A DNA stretch of 64,000 bases, taken from assembly GCF_013466985.1 (NCBI RefSeq), contig NZ_CP059164.1:558001-622000 (forward strand), written 5' to 3'. The translations under genes were made by a program, and so were the position numbers. The DNA comes from Nocardioides ungokensis. GTDB lineage: Bacteria; Actinomycetota; Actinomycetes; Propionibacteriales; Nocardioidaceae. Below, piece after piece: positions 46,642 to 55,143 of this stretch. The notes below the pieces were generated by a model, which saw nothing but the letters and a program-made list of their open reading frames with translations, ran no database searches and was not told the DNA's origin. How positions within the stretch are numbered: the first letter of the stretch is position 1; each line of letters begins with the position of its first letter.

Positions 46642-48516
46642 GTGGAGATCGCCCTGTTCCTCGTCGGACTCGCGGTCGCCGTCCTCGCGTTCACGGCGCT
46701 GGCCGACCGGGTCGGCGTCCCCGCGCCGCTGCTGCTGATCGCGGTCGGGATCGGCGCGTCGTACCTCCCCGGCATGCCGGAGGTGCACCTGCGGCCCGAG
46801 GTGGTGCTGCTCGGGCTGCTCCCGCCGCTGCTCTACGCGACCGCGATCCAGAGCTCGCTGGTCGACTTCAACGCCAACCGGCGGGCCATCCTGCTGCTCT
46901 CGGTCGGGCTCGTCGTGTTCACCACCGTCGGCATCGGGGTGCTGGTGCACGCGATGCTGCCGGGGATCTCCTGGGGCTCGTCGCTGGCGATCGGCGCCGT
47001 GGTCGCGCCGCCGGACGCGGTCGCCGCGACCGCGATCGGCCGCCGGATCGGGCTGCCGCGTCGGGTCGTGACGATCCTCGAGGGCGAGTCGCTGCTCAAC
47101 GACGCGACCGCACTGGTCGCGCTGCGGACCGCGATCGCCCTGATCGCCGTGGGCTCGCAGAACGTCGTGGCCTGGCGGGTGGGCGCCGACTTCGTGTGGG
47201 CGGCCGCCGGCGGCGTGCTGGTCGGCGTGGTGGTCTTCGTCGTGGTCGCGTGGATGCGCAAGCGGATCACCGAGCCGGTGCTCGACACGGGCATCTCCTA
47301 CGTGATCCCGTTCTTCGCCTACCTCCTGGCCGAGGAGATCCGCGCCTCCGGCGTGCTCGCCGTCGTCATCGCGGGCCTGCTGCTCGGCCACAAGGCGCCG
47401 ATCCTGCAGACGGCGCAGTCCCGCATCGCGGAGCGGATCAACTGGCGCACCATCGCCTTCGTCCTCGAGAACACCGTCTTCCTGCTCATCGGCCTCCAGG
47501 CGCAGTGGCTGTTCCAGGACGTGGGCGACAGCACCCTCTCCGCGGCCCGGATCGTCGCGGTCTGCGCCGCGACCCTGGTCGGTGTCGTGGTGCTGCGCAT
47601 GGTGTGGGTGTTCGTCGCCCGCTATGCGCTCGTACGCCCCGGGCCGGACCCCCACGTCGGCTACAAGCCGCCGTGGACGTTCACGTTCGTGCTGGGCTGG
47701 GCCGGGATGCGGGGAGTGGTCACCCTGGCCGCGGCGTTCGTGATCCCGGAGGAGGCGGAGCACCGCGAGGTCCTGCTCCTCATCGCGTTCACGGTCGTGG
47801 CGGGCACGCTCTTCATCCAGGGTCTCTCCCTCGGCTGGGTCGCCCGGCGGCTCGGCGTACCGTCCCCGGACCCGATGGACGACGCTCTCGCGCGGGCCAC
47901 GATCCTGCAGCAGGCGTCCAACGCCGGGTTCGCCGAGCTGGAGAAGCTGGAGTTCGAGGACCCGCACGGCGTGCGGGAGCTGCTCGACCAGCGCATCGAC
48001 CAGCGCAACTTCGCGGCCTGGGAGCGGCTGGCCACCACGGCGGACGAGGAGTCCCCCAGCGAGCTCTACTCGCGGATGCGGCGGGCGATGATCGACGCCG
48101 AGCGCCGCCGGGTGCTGGAGATCCGGCTCTCCGGGACCGTCGCCTCGGAGGTGATCAGCGAGGTGCTCTCGATGCTCGACGTCGAGGAGTCGATGCTCGA
48201 GATCGCGCACCAGAACCATGAGGAGCTGCGGGCGGTCACCGCGAGACGGCGTCCTGCGGGAGAGGTCTGCGACGACCTGGAGAAGTACTCCGTGGCAGAG
48301 ACGTCCGACGCCGGCGTCTGCCGGGAGTGCCTCGAGGAGGGCACCCGCTGGGTGGCCCTGCGCGAGTGCCTCGACTGCGGGCACCTCGCGTGCTGCGACT
48401 CCTCGCCGCGGCAGCACGCCACCGCACATTTCCGGGAGACCCAGCACCCCGTCATGCAGTCCGCCGAGCCCGGCGAGGACTGGCGCTGGTGCTACGTCCA
48501 CCACCTCACCGCCTGA
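46642..48516 (+). CDS. Na+/H+ antiporter (CPA1/NhaP type) with C-terminal UBP-type zinc finger
   Basis: 624 residues. The first ~430 carry about 12 membrane helices with VVAPPDAVAATAIG, LEGESLLNDATALVAL (conserved Asp pair) and GWAGMRGVVTLAAA, typical of CPA1 exchangers. A cytoplasmic helical stretch follows (about 430-545), then residues 560-620 form a zinc finger: CRECLEEG, LRECLDCGHLACCDSS, HATAHFRETQHPV and WRWCYVHH, which is the UBP (ubiquitin-hydrolase-type) finger pattern. The finger may sense ligands or partners; its role in bacteria is unknown. CACAAT (46630-46635) ends 6 nt before the GTG. Confidence 0.9.
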   Translation: MEIALFLVGLAVAVLAFTALADRVGVPAPLLLIAVGIGASYLPGMPEVHLRPEVVLLGLLPPLLYATAIQSSLVDFNANRRAILLLSVGLVVFTTVGIGVLVHAMLPGISWGSSLAIGAVVAPPDAVAATAIGRRIGLPRRVVTILEGESLLNDATALVALRTAIALIAVGSQNVVAWRVGADFVWAAAGGVLVGVVVFVVVAWMRKRITEPVLDTGISYVIPFFAYLLAEEIRASGVLAVVIAGLLLGHKAPILQTAQSRIAERINWRTIAFVLENTVFLLIGLQAQWLFQDVGDSTLSAARIVAVCAATLVGVVVLRMVWVFVARYALVRPGPDPHVGYKPPWTFTFVLGWAGMRGVVTLAAAFVIPEEAEHREVLLLIAFTVVAGTLFIQGLSLGWVARRLGVPSPDPMDDALARATILQQASNAGFAELEKLEFEDPHGVRELLDQRIDQRNFAAWERLATTADEESPSELYSRMRRAMIDAERRRVLEIRLSGTVASEVISEVLSMLDVEESMLEIAHQNHEELRAVTARRRPAGEVCDDLEKYSVAETSDAGVCRECLEEGTRWVALRECLDCGHLACCDSSPRQHATAHFRETQHPVMQSAEPGEDWRWCYVHHLTA

Positions 48517-48531
48517 CGGAAGTCCCGTCAG
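48513..48531. terminator. Hairpin overlapping convergent stop codons
   Basis: CTGACGG (48513-48519) and CCGTCAG (48525-48531) form a 7-bp stem with a 5-nt loop, spanning the stops of the antiporter gene and the convergent GAP-family gene. Confidence 0.55.
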
Positions 48532-49202
48532 CCCATCTGGGCCTCGACCAGCCGGACGATCCCGCGGACCACCAGGAACAGTCCGGCCGCGGTGATCACG
48601 CCGGCGACGATCAGCCGGCCGTCGTGGTGGATCGCCTGTTGCAGGGCATCGAGCAGCCGGTGGGCCGTCCCCGGCGCCGTTGCCGCCAGCGCCACCGGAG
48701 CCCAGGCGGGCAGGGTGGCCAGCGCCACGAGGATGCCGGCTGCGACCACGGTGCCCCACGGCGGCACGCTCTCGGCGGCGATCTCCTTGGCAGCAGGGAC
48801 GACCAGCGCGAGCGTGGTGACGTTGGTGGCCATGGAGAACAGGCCGAACGCGAACGCGGCCGGCGGTGTCAGGTGCGCCGGCGAGCGCCGGTGCTCCTGC
48901 TGGCGGGCCGGGTGCCACCGGGGCCACCGGGCCACCACGACGGCCAGTGCGATGAGCAGACCACCGATGACCAGGTCGATGGTCGCGTCCAGGCGTGGGG
49001 CCTGCGGCAGCGCGACCGAGCGCCCCACCAGCAGGACGGCACCGATCACCACCACGAGGACCGCCGCGGTGCCGGCCGCGTAGGCGAGCCCGGCGCGGGC
49101 ACCGCGTGGCCCGGCCATCAGGACGGTCTGCTCGGTGAGCATGACCGGACTCACCGCCGCGGCCAGGCCCAGCGGCACCAGCACGACGAGGAGGTGCAGC
49201 AC
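48528..49202 (-). CDS. GAP/Sap-family membrane protein
   Basis: 224 residues with about six hydrophobic helices, beginning LLVVLVPLGLAAAVSPVML and containing GPRGARAGLAYAAGTAAVL and AFAFGLFSMATNVTTLALVV. It matches the mycobacterial GAP/Sap (sulfolipid-addressing) group of small transport-like proteins. The cargo is unknown. TAGGGT (49209-49214 on the complement) ends 6 nt before the GTG at 49202. Confidence 0.75.
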   Translation of the reverse strand: MLHLLVVLVPLGLAAAVSPVMLTEQTVLMAGPRGARAGLAYAAGTAAVLVVVIGAVLLVGRSVALPQAPRLDATIDLVIGGLLIALAVVVARWPRWHPARQQEHRRSPAHLTPPAAFAFGLFSMATNVTTLALVVPAAKEIAAESVPPWGTVVAAGILVALATLPAWAPVALAATAPGTAHRLLDALQQAIHHDGRLIVAGVITAAGLFLVVRGIVRLVEAQMG

Positions 49203-49230
49203 GCTCCGACCCTAGGGCTGGCGCCCCCGG

Positions 49231-49725
49231 TCAGGCCCCGGCGCGCACCATCCGCACGTGCAGGCCCTCGTCGTGCTCGTCGCGGGTGCCGTCGAGCCGG
49301 AAGCCCTGGCGCTCGTAGAAGCGGATCGCCCGGTCGTTGCCGTGCAGCACCCACAGGTACGCCGCGCGGTCGTCGATGGCCGCCTCGAGCAGGGCGTAGC
49401 CGACCCCGGCGCCCCAGCGGTCGGCCCGCACGTAGAGCGCCCACAGCTCGGTCTCGATGTCCACGTCGTTGTCACGGCCCGGTCCGGAGCTCACGAAGCC
49501 GACCAGCCCTTCCGGTCCCTCTGCGACCAGCGTGTTGTGGTTCTGCTCGAGGATCAGCCGCCACTTCTCGACCCGGGACGGGATGTCCGCGCGACGTTCG
49601 TCGAGGAAGTGCTGCGGCATCAGTCCCGTGTAGGCGTCGTCCCAGCAGTCGAGGTGCAGGTGCGTCAGGCGCTCGGCGTCCTCGGGCACGGGGCGACGGA
49701 TGCGGATCTGGGCCGGGGCGCTCAT
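49231..49725 (-). CDS. GNAT-family N-acetyltransferase
   Basis: 164 residues. IRIRRPVPEDAERLTHLHLDCW at the start, LWALYVRADRWGAGVGYALLEAAI as the acetyl-CoA-binding motif A (RxxGxG/A type), and NDRAIRFYERQGFRLDG as the C-terminal signature. The ATG overlaps the LysE-family stop (ATGA), so they are translationally coupled. TACGAT (49732-49737 on the complement) ends 6 nt upstream, so it may also have its own leaderless transcript. Substrate unknown, possibly an amino acid or amine exported by the partner. Confidence 0.85.
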   Translation of the reverse strand: MSAPAQIRIRRPVPEDAERLTHLHLDCWDDAYTGLMPQHFLDERRADIPSRVEKWRLILEQNHNTLVAEGPEGLVGFVSSGPGRDNDVDIETELWALYVRADRWGAGVGYALLEAAIDDRAAYLWVLHGNDRAIRFYERQGFRLDGTRDEHDEGLHVRMVRAGA

Positions 49726-50330
49726 GGCAGCATCGTACGAACCGCCAGGGCCGCGATGACGACCGCCGAGACCAGCCCGGTGACCAGGTGGCTGCGCCGT
49801 CCGGTCGCCACCCTCCCGAGCGCCGCGCCCCCACCTGCGAGGACCAGCTGCCACGACGCGGAGGCCAGGAAGGCGGCGGCCACGAAGACCGCCCCCTGCG
49901 CCGGTGACGCGACGAGGTGGCGGTTGCCGAGGACGACCGCGGCGAAGTAGACCACGGTCGTCGGGTTGACCGCGGTGATGCCGACGAAGACGGCGTACGC
50001 CCGGGCCGGGCGCAGCGGCGGGGTCGAGCGGACCCGGCCGCTGGTCGCCAGCGCGTGCGCGGCGGTCAGGGCCGCGATCACGAGCAGGACGAGCCCCGAG
50101 GCGAGGCGCAGCGGGGTGGCGACGGGAGCGAGCAGCGCCGACAGTGCCGCGCCGGCCACGACGGCAAGGGCCGCGTAGGCACCGTCCACGGTGGCGATGC
50201 CCAGTGCGCCCGCTGCGCCGACGCGGAACGACGTACGCGCGGCGAGCGTGACCAGGAATGCCCCGACCGCGCCGATCGGGATCGCGATCGCCCAGCCGGT
50301 GACGAGACCGGAGACGACCACCTCGAGCAC
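49722..50330 (-). CDS. LysE-family amino acid exporter
   Basis: 202 residues, six hydrophobic helices. It opens VVSGLVTGWAIAIPIGAVGAFLV, the LysE/RhtB start, then VDGAYAALAVVAG and AVFVGITAVNPTTVVYFAAVVLG, the typical NP-containing motif. It exports an amino acid or similar small metabolite. The GTG at 50330 has GAGAAT (50338-50343 on the complement) ending 7 nt upstream. It overlaps the GNAT gene by 4 bp and is divergent from the MBL-fold gene, 54 bp apart. Confidence 0.85.
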   Translation of the reverse strand: MLEVVVSGLVTGWAIAIPIGAVGAFLVTLAARTSFRVGAAGALGIATVDGAYAALAVVAGAALSALLAPVATPLRLASGLVLLVIAALTAAHALATSGRVRSTPPLRPARAYAVFVGITAVNPTTVVYFAAVVLGNRHLVASPAQGAVFVAAAFLASASWQLVLAGGGAALGRVATGRRSHLVTGLVSAVVIAALAVRTMLP

Positions 50331-50384
50331 GGGCCCGATTCTCGCGAGCCCCGGCGCCACCCGCCACGTGATTACGGTGGGGGC

Positions 50385-51035
50385 ATGCAGATCACGAAGT
50401 TCGGCCACGCCTGCGTCCGGGTCGAGCACGACGGCAGGACCGTCGTTCTGGACCCCGGGATGTTCACCGACGTCGACGCCCTCGACGGGGCCGACGCGGT
50501 GCTGATCACCCACGAGCACCCCGACCACTACCTGCCGGACCACCTCCGCGCCACCGACGCGAGGATCTTCACGATCGAGGCGGTCGCCGCCCGGATCCGC
50601 GAGGACGCGCCCGACGTGGCCGAGCGGGTGACAGTCGTGGCGCCGGGGGAGTCCTTCGACCCGGGCATCCCCGCCCGCGCCGTGGGTGAGCTGCACGCAG
50701 TCATCCACCCGGAGATGCCGCGGGTCCACAACAGCGGCTACGTGCTGACCGCGGCCGGTCCCGACGGGTCGAGCGCGAAGGTGTTCCACCCCGGGGACGC
50801 GCTGACCGCGCCCGGTGAGCAGGTCGACGTCCTGCTCGTCCCCGTCTCCGCTCCGTGGATGCGGGCCTCCGAGGCGATCGAGTTCGCCCGCGCGGTGGGG
50901 GCGCCGCGCAACGTCGCGATCCACGACCGGGTCTACTCCGAGGCCGGACTGAAGATCGTGGACGGCCACATGAATGCCTTCCTGCCCAAGGCCGGGCAGG
51001 AGTACGTGCGGCTCGCCGACGGCCAGGACCTCTGA
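50385..51035 (+). CDS. MBL-fold metal-dependent hydrolase (UlaG-like)
   Basis: 216 residues. The metal motif THEHPDHY (HxHxDH) is at about residue 49, with further ligands in GELHAVIHPEMP and HPGDALTAP. The N-terminal MQITKFGHACVRVEHDG is typical of the UlaG-like branch. The substrate is unknown. TACGGT (50373-50378) ends 6 nt before the ATG. A palindromic element and a terminator hairpin follow. Confidence 0.85.
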   Translation: MQITKFGHACVRVEHDGRTVVLDPGMFTDVDALDGADAVLITHEHPDHYLPDHLRATDARIFTIEAVAARIREDAPDVAERVTVVAPGESFDPGIPARAVGELHAVIHPEMPRVHNSGYVLTAAGPDGSSAKVFHPGDALTAPGEQVDVLLVPVSAPWMRASEAIEFARAVGAPRNVAIHDRVYSEAGLKIVDGHMNAFLPKAGQEYVRLADGQDL

Positions 51036-51078
51036 CGTAGCGCCGTACGGCGCGGGGGTTGTCGGCCGGGTCTGTTGC

Positions 51079-51111
51079 TTGTCAGCCGTTGCACTGACCG
51101 ACAGGCAAGGG
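51079..51111. repeat. 33-bp extragenic palindromic element, copy B
   Basis: Begins TTGTCAGCCGTTGCAC and ends CCGACAGGCAAGGG. It matches copy A (9851-9883) at 27 of 33 positions, mismatches being spread along its length. A further TTGTCGG half-site lies at 51059-51065. Located between convergent genes just before a terminator hairpin. Confidence 0.55.
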
Positions 51112-51134
51112 TTTCCCCGGTCAGCCGGGGAAAC
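51111..51134. terminator. Bidirectional hairpin terminator
   Basis: GTTTCCCCGG (51111-51120), loop TCAG, CCGGGGAAAC (51125-51134): a perfect 10-bp stem whose outer A/T pairs give a short U run for either direction. It separates the MBL-fold gene from the convergent isochorismate synthase. Confidence 0.8.
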
Positions 51135-51143
51135 CTGCGGCCA

Positions 51144-52414
51144 CTACGGCGCCAGGGAGTCGCGGACCGGGACGAACTTGGCCTGCGACTCGGCGAGCTC
51201 GGCCTCGGGGTCGGAGTCGGCGACGATGCCGCACCCGGCGAACAGCCGGACGGTCGGGCCCTCGATCGAGGCGGAGCGCAGCGCGATGCCCCACTCGCCG
51301 TCGCCCCTGGCGTCCATCCAGCCGACGGGACCGGCGTAGCGGCCCCGGTCCATGCCCTCGATCTCGGAGATCAGGGCGGTGGCGACGGGGGTCGGAGTGC
51401 CGCCCACCGCCGCCGAGGGGTGCAGCGCCTCGGCCAGCTGGAGGGAGGAGACCGTGGCGGCGTCGTGCACCACGCCGGCCACGTCGGTGGCCAGGTGCAT
51501 GACGTTGGGCAGGTGCAGGACGAACGGCGCCTCGGGCACGTTCATCGAGCTGCAGTGCGGGTCGAGGGCGTCGGCGACCGAGCGGACGGCGTACTCGTGC
51601 TCCTCGAGGTCCTTCGACGAGCGGGCCAGCGTCGCGGCCAGGGCCAGGTCGCGCTCGTCGTCGCCGGTGCGCCGGATCGTGCCGGCGAGCACGCGCGAGG
51701 TGACCAGGCCGCGCTCGCGACGCACGAGCATCTCGGGGGTGGCGCCGAACATGCCGTCGACGTGGAAGGTCCAGCACATCGGGTAGGACTCGGCGAGCCG
51801 GCGCAGTGGCCAGCGCACGTCCACCGGGGCGGTGGCGGTCGCGATCAGGTCGCGCGCGAGGACGACCTTCTCGAGGTCCCCGGCATTGATGCGGGCGACC
51901 GCGTCGGCGACGACCGTCATCCAGCGCTCCCCGTCGAGCGAGCCGTCGGTGAAGCTCACCTCGACCGGGCGGGGGGCGCGTCGGCGACCGAGAGCACGGG
52001 CGCCGCGATGCTGTCGCGCCCGATGGTGGTGAGCCAGGTCGTGTCGCCGCGACGGCCGATGACGACCTCGGGCACGACCAGAACGGAGTCGCCGGGCTCG
52101 TCGGCGAACGCGAAGGAGCCGAAGCTGACCAGGCCGGTGCCGGGCTCGTTGACCTCGTCGCGCACGACGGTCCGCTCGGTGGTCTCGGCCCACCACTTCA
52201 CCGCGTCGGAGAAGCGGGTCGCGCCGCGGGTGCGCAGCTCCGCCGCGACGCCCCAGCCGATCAGCCCCTCACCCCGGCGCAGCCAGGTGACGGGCCGGTC
52301 GCCGGGCAGCAGCTCGACCAGCGCGGAGACCTCGTCGAGGTCGAGGCGGACGGTGCGGGCGACGAGGGTGCCGGCGGTCGCCGACTGCTCGTCGGGGGTC
52401 GCGCTGCTCGTCAC
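51144..52414 (-). CDS. menF: Isochorismate synthase (MenF-type), frameshifted
   Basis: Converts chorismate to isochorismate, first step towards menaquinone. The C-terminal chorismate-binding domain shows INAGDLEKVVLARDL, ATPEMLVRRERGLVTSRVLAGTIRR, LPNVMHLATDVAG, EALHPSAAVGGTPT and LFAGCGIVADSDPEAELAES. The frame breaks near 51970 in a run of six C; a seventh C restores DAPPRPVEVSF. The GTG at 52414 is chosen because TAGGCT (52422-52427 on the complement) ends 7 nt upstream. Joined length about 423 residues. Confidence 0.9.
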
Positions 52415-52469
52415 GGGGGGCAGCCTACGCCCGAGACCCACGTCACTCCGGAGCCTGCCCCCGCGCGGG

Positions 52470-53606
52470 TCAGGACCAGTACACGACCACCGCGTCGCCC
52501 ACCCGTACCTGGCCGAACAGCCACTGGAGCCCGGAGTAGTCGCGGACGTTCACGCAGCCGTGCGACGCGCCGGCGTACCCGCGGGCGGCGAAGTCCGAGG
52601 AGTAGTGCACCGCCTGGCCGCCGGAGAAGAACATCGAGAAGGGCATCTCCGAGCCGTAGAGGTGCGACACGTGGTCGGCGTCCATCGTGTAGACGTGGAA
52701 GAGGCCCTCGCGGGTCGGGCTGTACGACGCTCCGAACCGCACGTCCATGGTCTTGAGGACCTTGCCGTCCACGACCCAGCGCAGGGTCTGGCTGGTCTTG
52801 TCGATGCACAGCACCCGGCCGACCTTGCACCGGGCGTCGAGCGCGCCCGGCACGTTGCTGCCGGTCGAGGGGCTCTCGTTGTACATGGCGGCGTGAGTCG
52901 GGGCCGTGGTCATCGCCTGCAGCCGGTCGAGCGTGCGCTGGTCGACCTCGCCGGTGACCGGGATGCCGCGCTTGGCCTGGAAGCCGCGGACCGCCTCGGT
53001 GGTCGTGTCGTCGTAGCTGCCTGACACGTTGCCGAACAGCCACTGGATCGACACCAGGCGCGCCTGCAGGTCGCGGACCGCGACCCCGTCGTCGCCCGCC
53101 GCCAGGATCGCCGGCCCCGGGTGGAGCACGTTGAAGAGCTGGTCGTGGGTCGGCTGCTTCGTCATCGCGAGCAGCCGCTTCCAGGTGCGCTGGTCGACCA
53201 CGCCCGTGGCCTTGATCCCGCGCTTGGCCTGGAAGCCGCTCACGGCCGCCCGGGTCGCGGGGTCGTAGCGACCGGTCGTGGTCTCCGGGAGCCAGGCCAG
53301 CTGGAACAGCCGCGCCTGGAGCTCGCGCACCTTGACCCCGGTGGCGCCGGGCTCGAGCACGTTCGCCGGGGTGGGCGGCTCGGTCGGCGTCGTGGCCGGG
53401 CTCGTGGGTGCCGTGCTCGTGGGTGCCGGCGTCGCCGGGGCCGTGGTGCCGGGCGCACCTGTCGGCTGCGGGGAGCTCGCGGCCGCCTCGGTCCGTCCCG
53501 TCCCCGGTCCGTCGCCGTGCCGTACGGCGTACCCCACGCCGTACGACGCCGCCGCGAGCAGGCCGATCGTGGCCACGGTCGTGGTGAGTACGCGCAGTGC
53601 TCTCAT
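52470..53606 (-). CDS. L,D-transpeptidase with two peptidoglycan-binding domains
   Basis: 378 residues, secreted or membrane-anchored (VLTTTVATIGLLAAASYGVGYAV near residues 5-25), with a Pro/Thr-rich linker. Two PG_binding_1 domains follow (about 88-148 and 170-232; both have VRxLQARL, GFQAKRGI and GxVDQRT). The C-terminal YkuD domain ends in YAGASHGCVNVRDYSGLQWLF with the catalytic Cys. It would make 3-3 crosslinks or attach proteins to peptidoglycan. GGAGGA lies 5 nt before the ATG at 53606. Confidence 0.92.
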   Translation of the reverse strand: MRALRVLTTTVATIGLLAAASYGVGYAVRHGDGPGTGRTEAAASSPQPTGAPGTTAPATPAPTSTAPTSPATTPTEPPTPANVLEPGATGVKVRELQARLFQLAWLPETTTGRYDPATRAAVSGFQAKRGIKATGVVDQRTWKRLLAMTKQPTHDQLFNVLHPGPAILAAGDDGVAVRDLQARLVSIQWLFGNVSGSYDDTTTEAVRGFQAKRGIPVTGEVDQRTLDRLQAMTTAPTHAAMYNESPSTGSNVPGALDARCKVGRVLCIDKTSQTLRWVVDGKVLKTMDVRFGASYSPTREGLFHVYTMDADHVSHLYGSEMPFSMFFSGGQAVHYSSDFAARGYAGASHGCVNVRDYSGLQWLFGQVRVGDAVVVYWS

Positions 53607-53762
53607 CGGTTCCTCCGGGCCCCTCGGCCGAATGATGAAGTTCCAGTGTCGACAAAGGGACGCCCGATCCGGGGATTTGGTTGCGTGGGAGCGTCGTCGT
53701 GACCAGTTCGTTGTAGTTCGGGTGCTGCGTGGTGGTCGGGGGCCGGGCCGTAGTCTCTGCGC

Positions 53763-54452
53763 GTGGCCCGTGCAGAACTCGACAAGCAGCCCTCCGACGT
53801 CCGTCGCATGTTCGACGCGGTCGCCCGGCGCTACGACGTCACCAACGACGTGCTCTCCCTGGGCCAGGACCGACGCTGGCGGCACGACGTCATCGAGGCG
53901 GTCGACCCGCGACCCGGCGAGCTGGTCCTCGACCTCGCCGCCGGCACCGGTACGTCGAGCCAGCCGTTCGCCGACCGCGGCGCCACCGTCGTGCCGTGCG
54001 ACTTCTCGCTCGGGATGCTCCAGGTGGGCAAGCAGGCCAAGCCCCACCTGCCCTTCACCGCCGGGGACGGGACCCGGCTGCCGTTCGCGGACGCGACCTT
54101 CGACGCGGTGACGATCTCCTTCGGGCTGCGCAACATCGTGGACCCGCTGGCGGGTCTCGAGGAGCTCCGGCGCGTGACGAAGCCGGGCGGCCGTCTGGTC
54201 GTCTGCGAGTTCAGCCACCCGACCTGGGCGCCGCTCCGGACCGTCTACATCGAGTACCTCATGAAGGCGCTGCCGCCCATCGCCCGCGCGGTCTCCTCCG
54301 CCCCGGACGCCTACGTCTACCTCGCCGAGTCGATCCGCGCCTGGCCGGACCAGCGAGGCCTGGCCGACCTGATCGGCCGCGCCGGGTGGCAGGCGCCCGC
54401 CTGGCGCAACCTCTCCGGCGGCATCGTCGCCCTGCACCGCGCCACCCGCTGA
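53763..54452 (+). CDS. menG: Demethylmenaquinone methyltransferase
   Basis: Final step of menaquinone synthesis. 229 residues. UbiE/COQ5 signature: [31 protein letters not shown] motif [16 protein letters not shown], and [38 protein letters not shown] (53751-53756) ends 6 nt before the GTG, so probably leaderless. It stands alone here, followed by the 32-bp repeat array. Confidence 0.94.
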   Translation: MARAELDKQPSDVRRMFDAVARRYDVTNDVLSLGQDRRWRHDVIEAVDPRPGELVLDLAAGTGTSSQPFADRGATVVPCDFSLGMLQVGKQAKPHLPFTAGDGTRLPFADATFDAVTISFGLRNIVDPLAGLEELRRVTKPGGRLVVCEFSHPTWAPLRTVYIEYLMKALPPIARAVSSAPDAYVYLAESIRAWPDQRGLADLIGRAGWQAPAWRNLSGGIVALHRATR

Positions 54453-54468
54453 CCCGCCAACCCCTTCC

Positions 54469-54576
54469 GCCGAGTCGGCGCTGCTTGACGGTCAACGAGC
54501 GCCGACTCGGCGCTGCTTGACGGTCAACGAACGCCGACTCGGCGCTGCTTGAAGGTCAACGAGCGCCGACTCGGCG
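54469..54576. repeat. 32-bp tandem repeat array upstream of nuoA
   Basis: Three full 32-bp units start at 54469, 54501 and 54533, plus a 12-bp partial at 54565. Each unit contains two inverted repeats: CGCCGA-N-TCGGCG (spanning unit boundaries) and TTGAC-G-GTCAA (one unit has TTGAAGGTCAA). Differences between units are single bases. It fills the first third of the 331-bp gap between menG and nuoA. No coding frame. It could be a set of dimer-binding sites, an RNA structure, or the menG terminator region. Confidence 0.85.
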
Positions 54577-54705
54577 CGGTCCTCGGACCCGCCAATTAGG
54601 TAAGGCCTCCGTGCACTAAATCCCCACGCGGGGCAGGGTTCCGACACGACCCCACCCCGGGGTGCAGCCGTGTTGCCCTAGTGGCAGACTGTGTCCCGCG
54701 CCACT

Positions 54706-54723
54706 TAGTGATTCAGTTCACAA
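54706..54723 (+). promoter_or_regulatory. Probable Rex operator upstream of the nuo operon
   Basis: TAGTGATTCAGTTCACAA aligns with the 18-bp Rex consensus TTGTGAA-N4-TTCACAA: the right half is perfect and the left half matches 5 of 7. It lies 60 bp before nuoA. In Streptomyces the nuo operon is a Rex target. The rest of the gap (54577-54783) holds a TTAGGTAAGGC half-site (54596-54606) and no clear promoter hexamers. Confidence 0.6.
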
Positions 54724-54783
54724 AGTCACAAACCGGCGGCGCGGGCCGGCCGGTCGGGCGCGGGACAGGAAGGAACGCGAGGC

Positions 54784-55143
54784 ATGGAGCTGTACACGCC
54801 GGTGCTGGCGCTGGCTCTCCTCGCGGCGTTGTTCGCGGTCGGTTCCGTGATCATGAGCGCCGTCGTGGGACCCAAGCGCTACAACCGGGCCAAGCTCGAC
54901 TCGTACGAGTGCGGCATCGAGCCCACCCCGCAGCCCGTGGGCGGCGGGCGCTTCCCGGTGAAGTACTACATCACCGCGATGCTCTTCATCGTCTTCGACA
55001 TCGAGATCATCTTTCTCTACCCCTGGGCCGTCTACTTCGACTCCATGAAGTTCTTCGGCCTCGTCGAGATGGTCCTCTTCATCGCCACCGTCTTCGTCGC
55101 CTACGCCTACGTCTGGCGACGCGGCGGCCTGGAATGGGACTGA
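54784..55143 (+). CDS. nuoA: NADH-quinone oxidoreductase subunit A
   Basis: 119 residues, three membrane helices, part of the Complex I membrane arm at the joint with the quinone site. KLDSYECGIEP is the conserved first loop (Cys of the ND3 loop), followed by FPVKYYITAMLFIVFDIEIIFLYPWA. The ATG has AGGAAGGAAC about 8 nt upstream. First gene of nuo. A 134-bp gap separates it from nuoB, unlike the tight overlaps that follow. Confidence 0.95.
   Translation: MELYTPVLALALLAALFAVGSVIMSAVVGPKRYNRAKLDSYECGIEPTPQPVGGGRFPVKYYITAMLFIVFDIEIIFLYPWAVYFDSMKFFGLVEMVLFIATVFVAYAYVWRRGGLEWD

Noticed and set aside
46474..48927. An 817-codon open frame antisense to the antiporter
   Set aside because: It is a GC-rich shadow of the antiporter gene: composed of Arg, Gly and Asp repeats, no domain, no start signal.
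54469..54576. CRISPR-like array
   Set aside because: The 32-bp units are directly tandem with no variable spacers, and no cas genes are present.
54596..54606. IdeR/DtxR iron box before nuoA
   Set aside because: TTAGGTAAGGC fits the left half only; the right half is absent.
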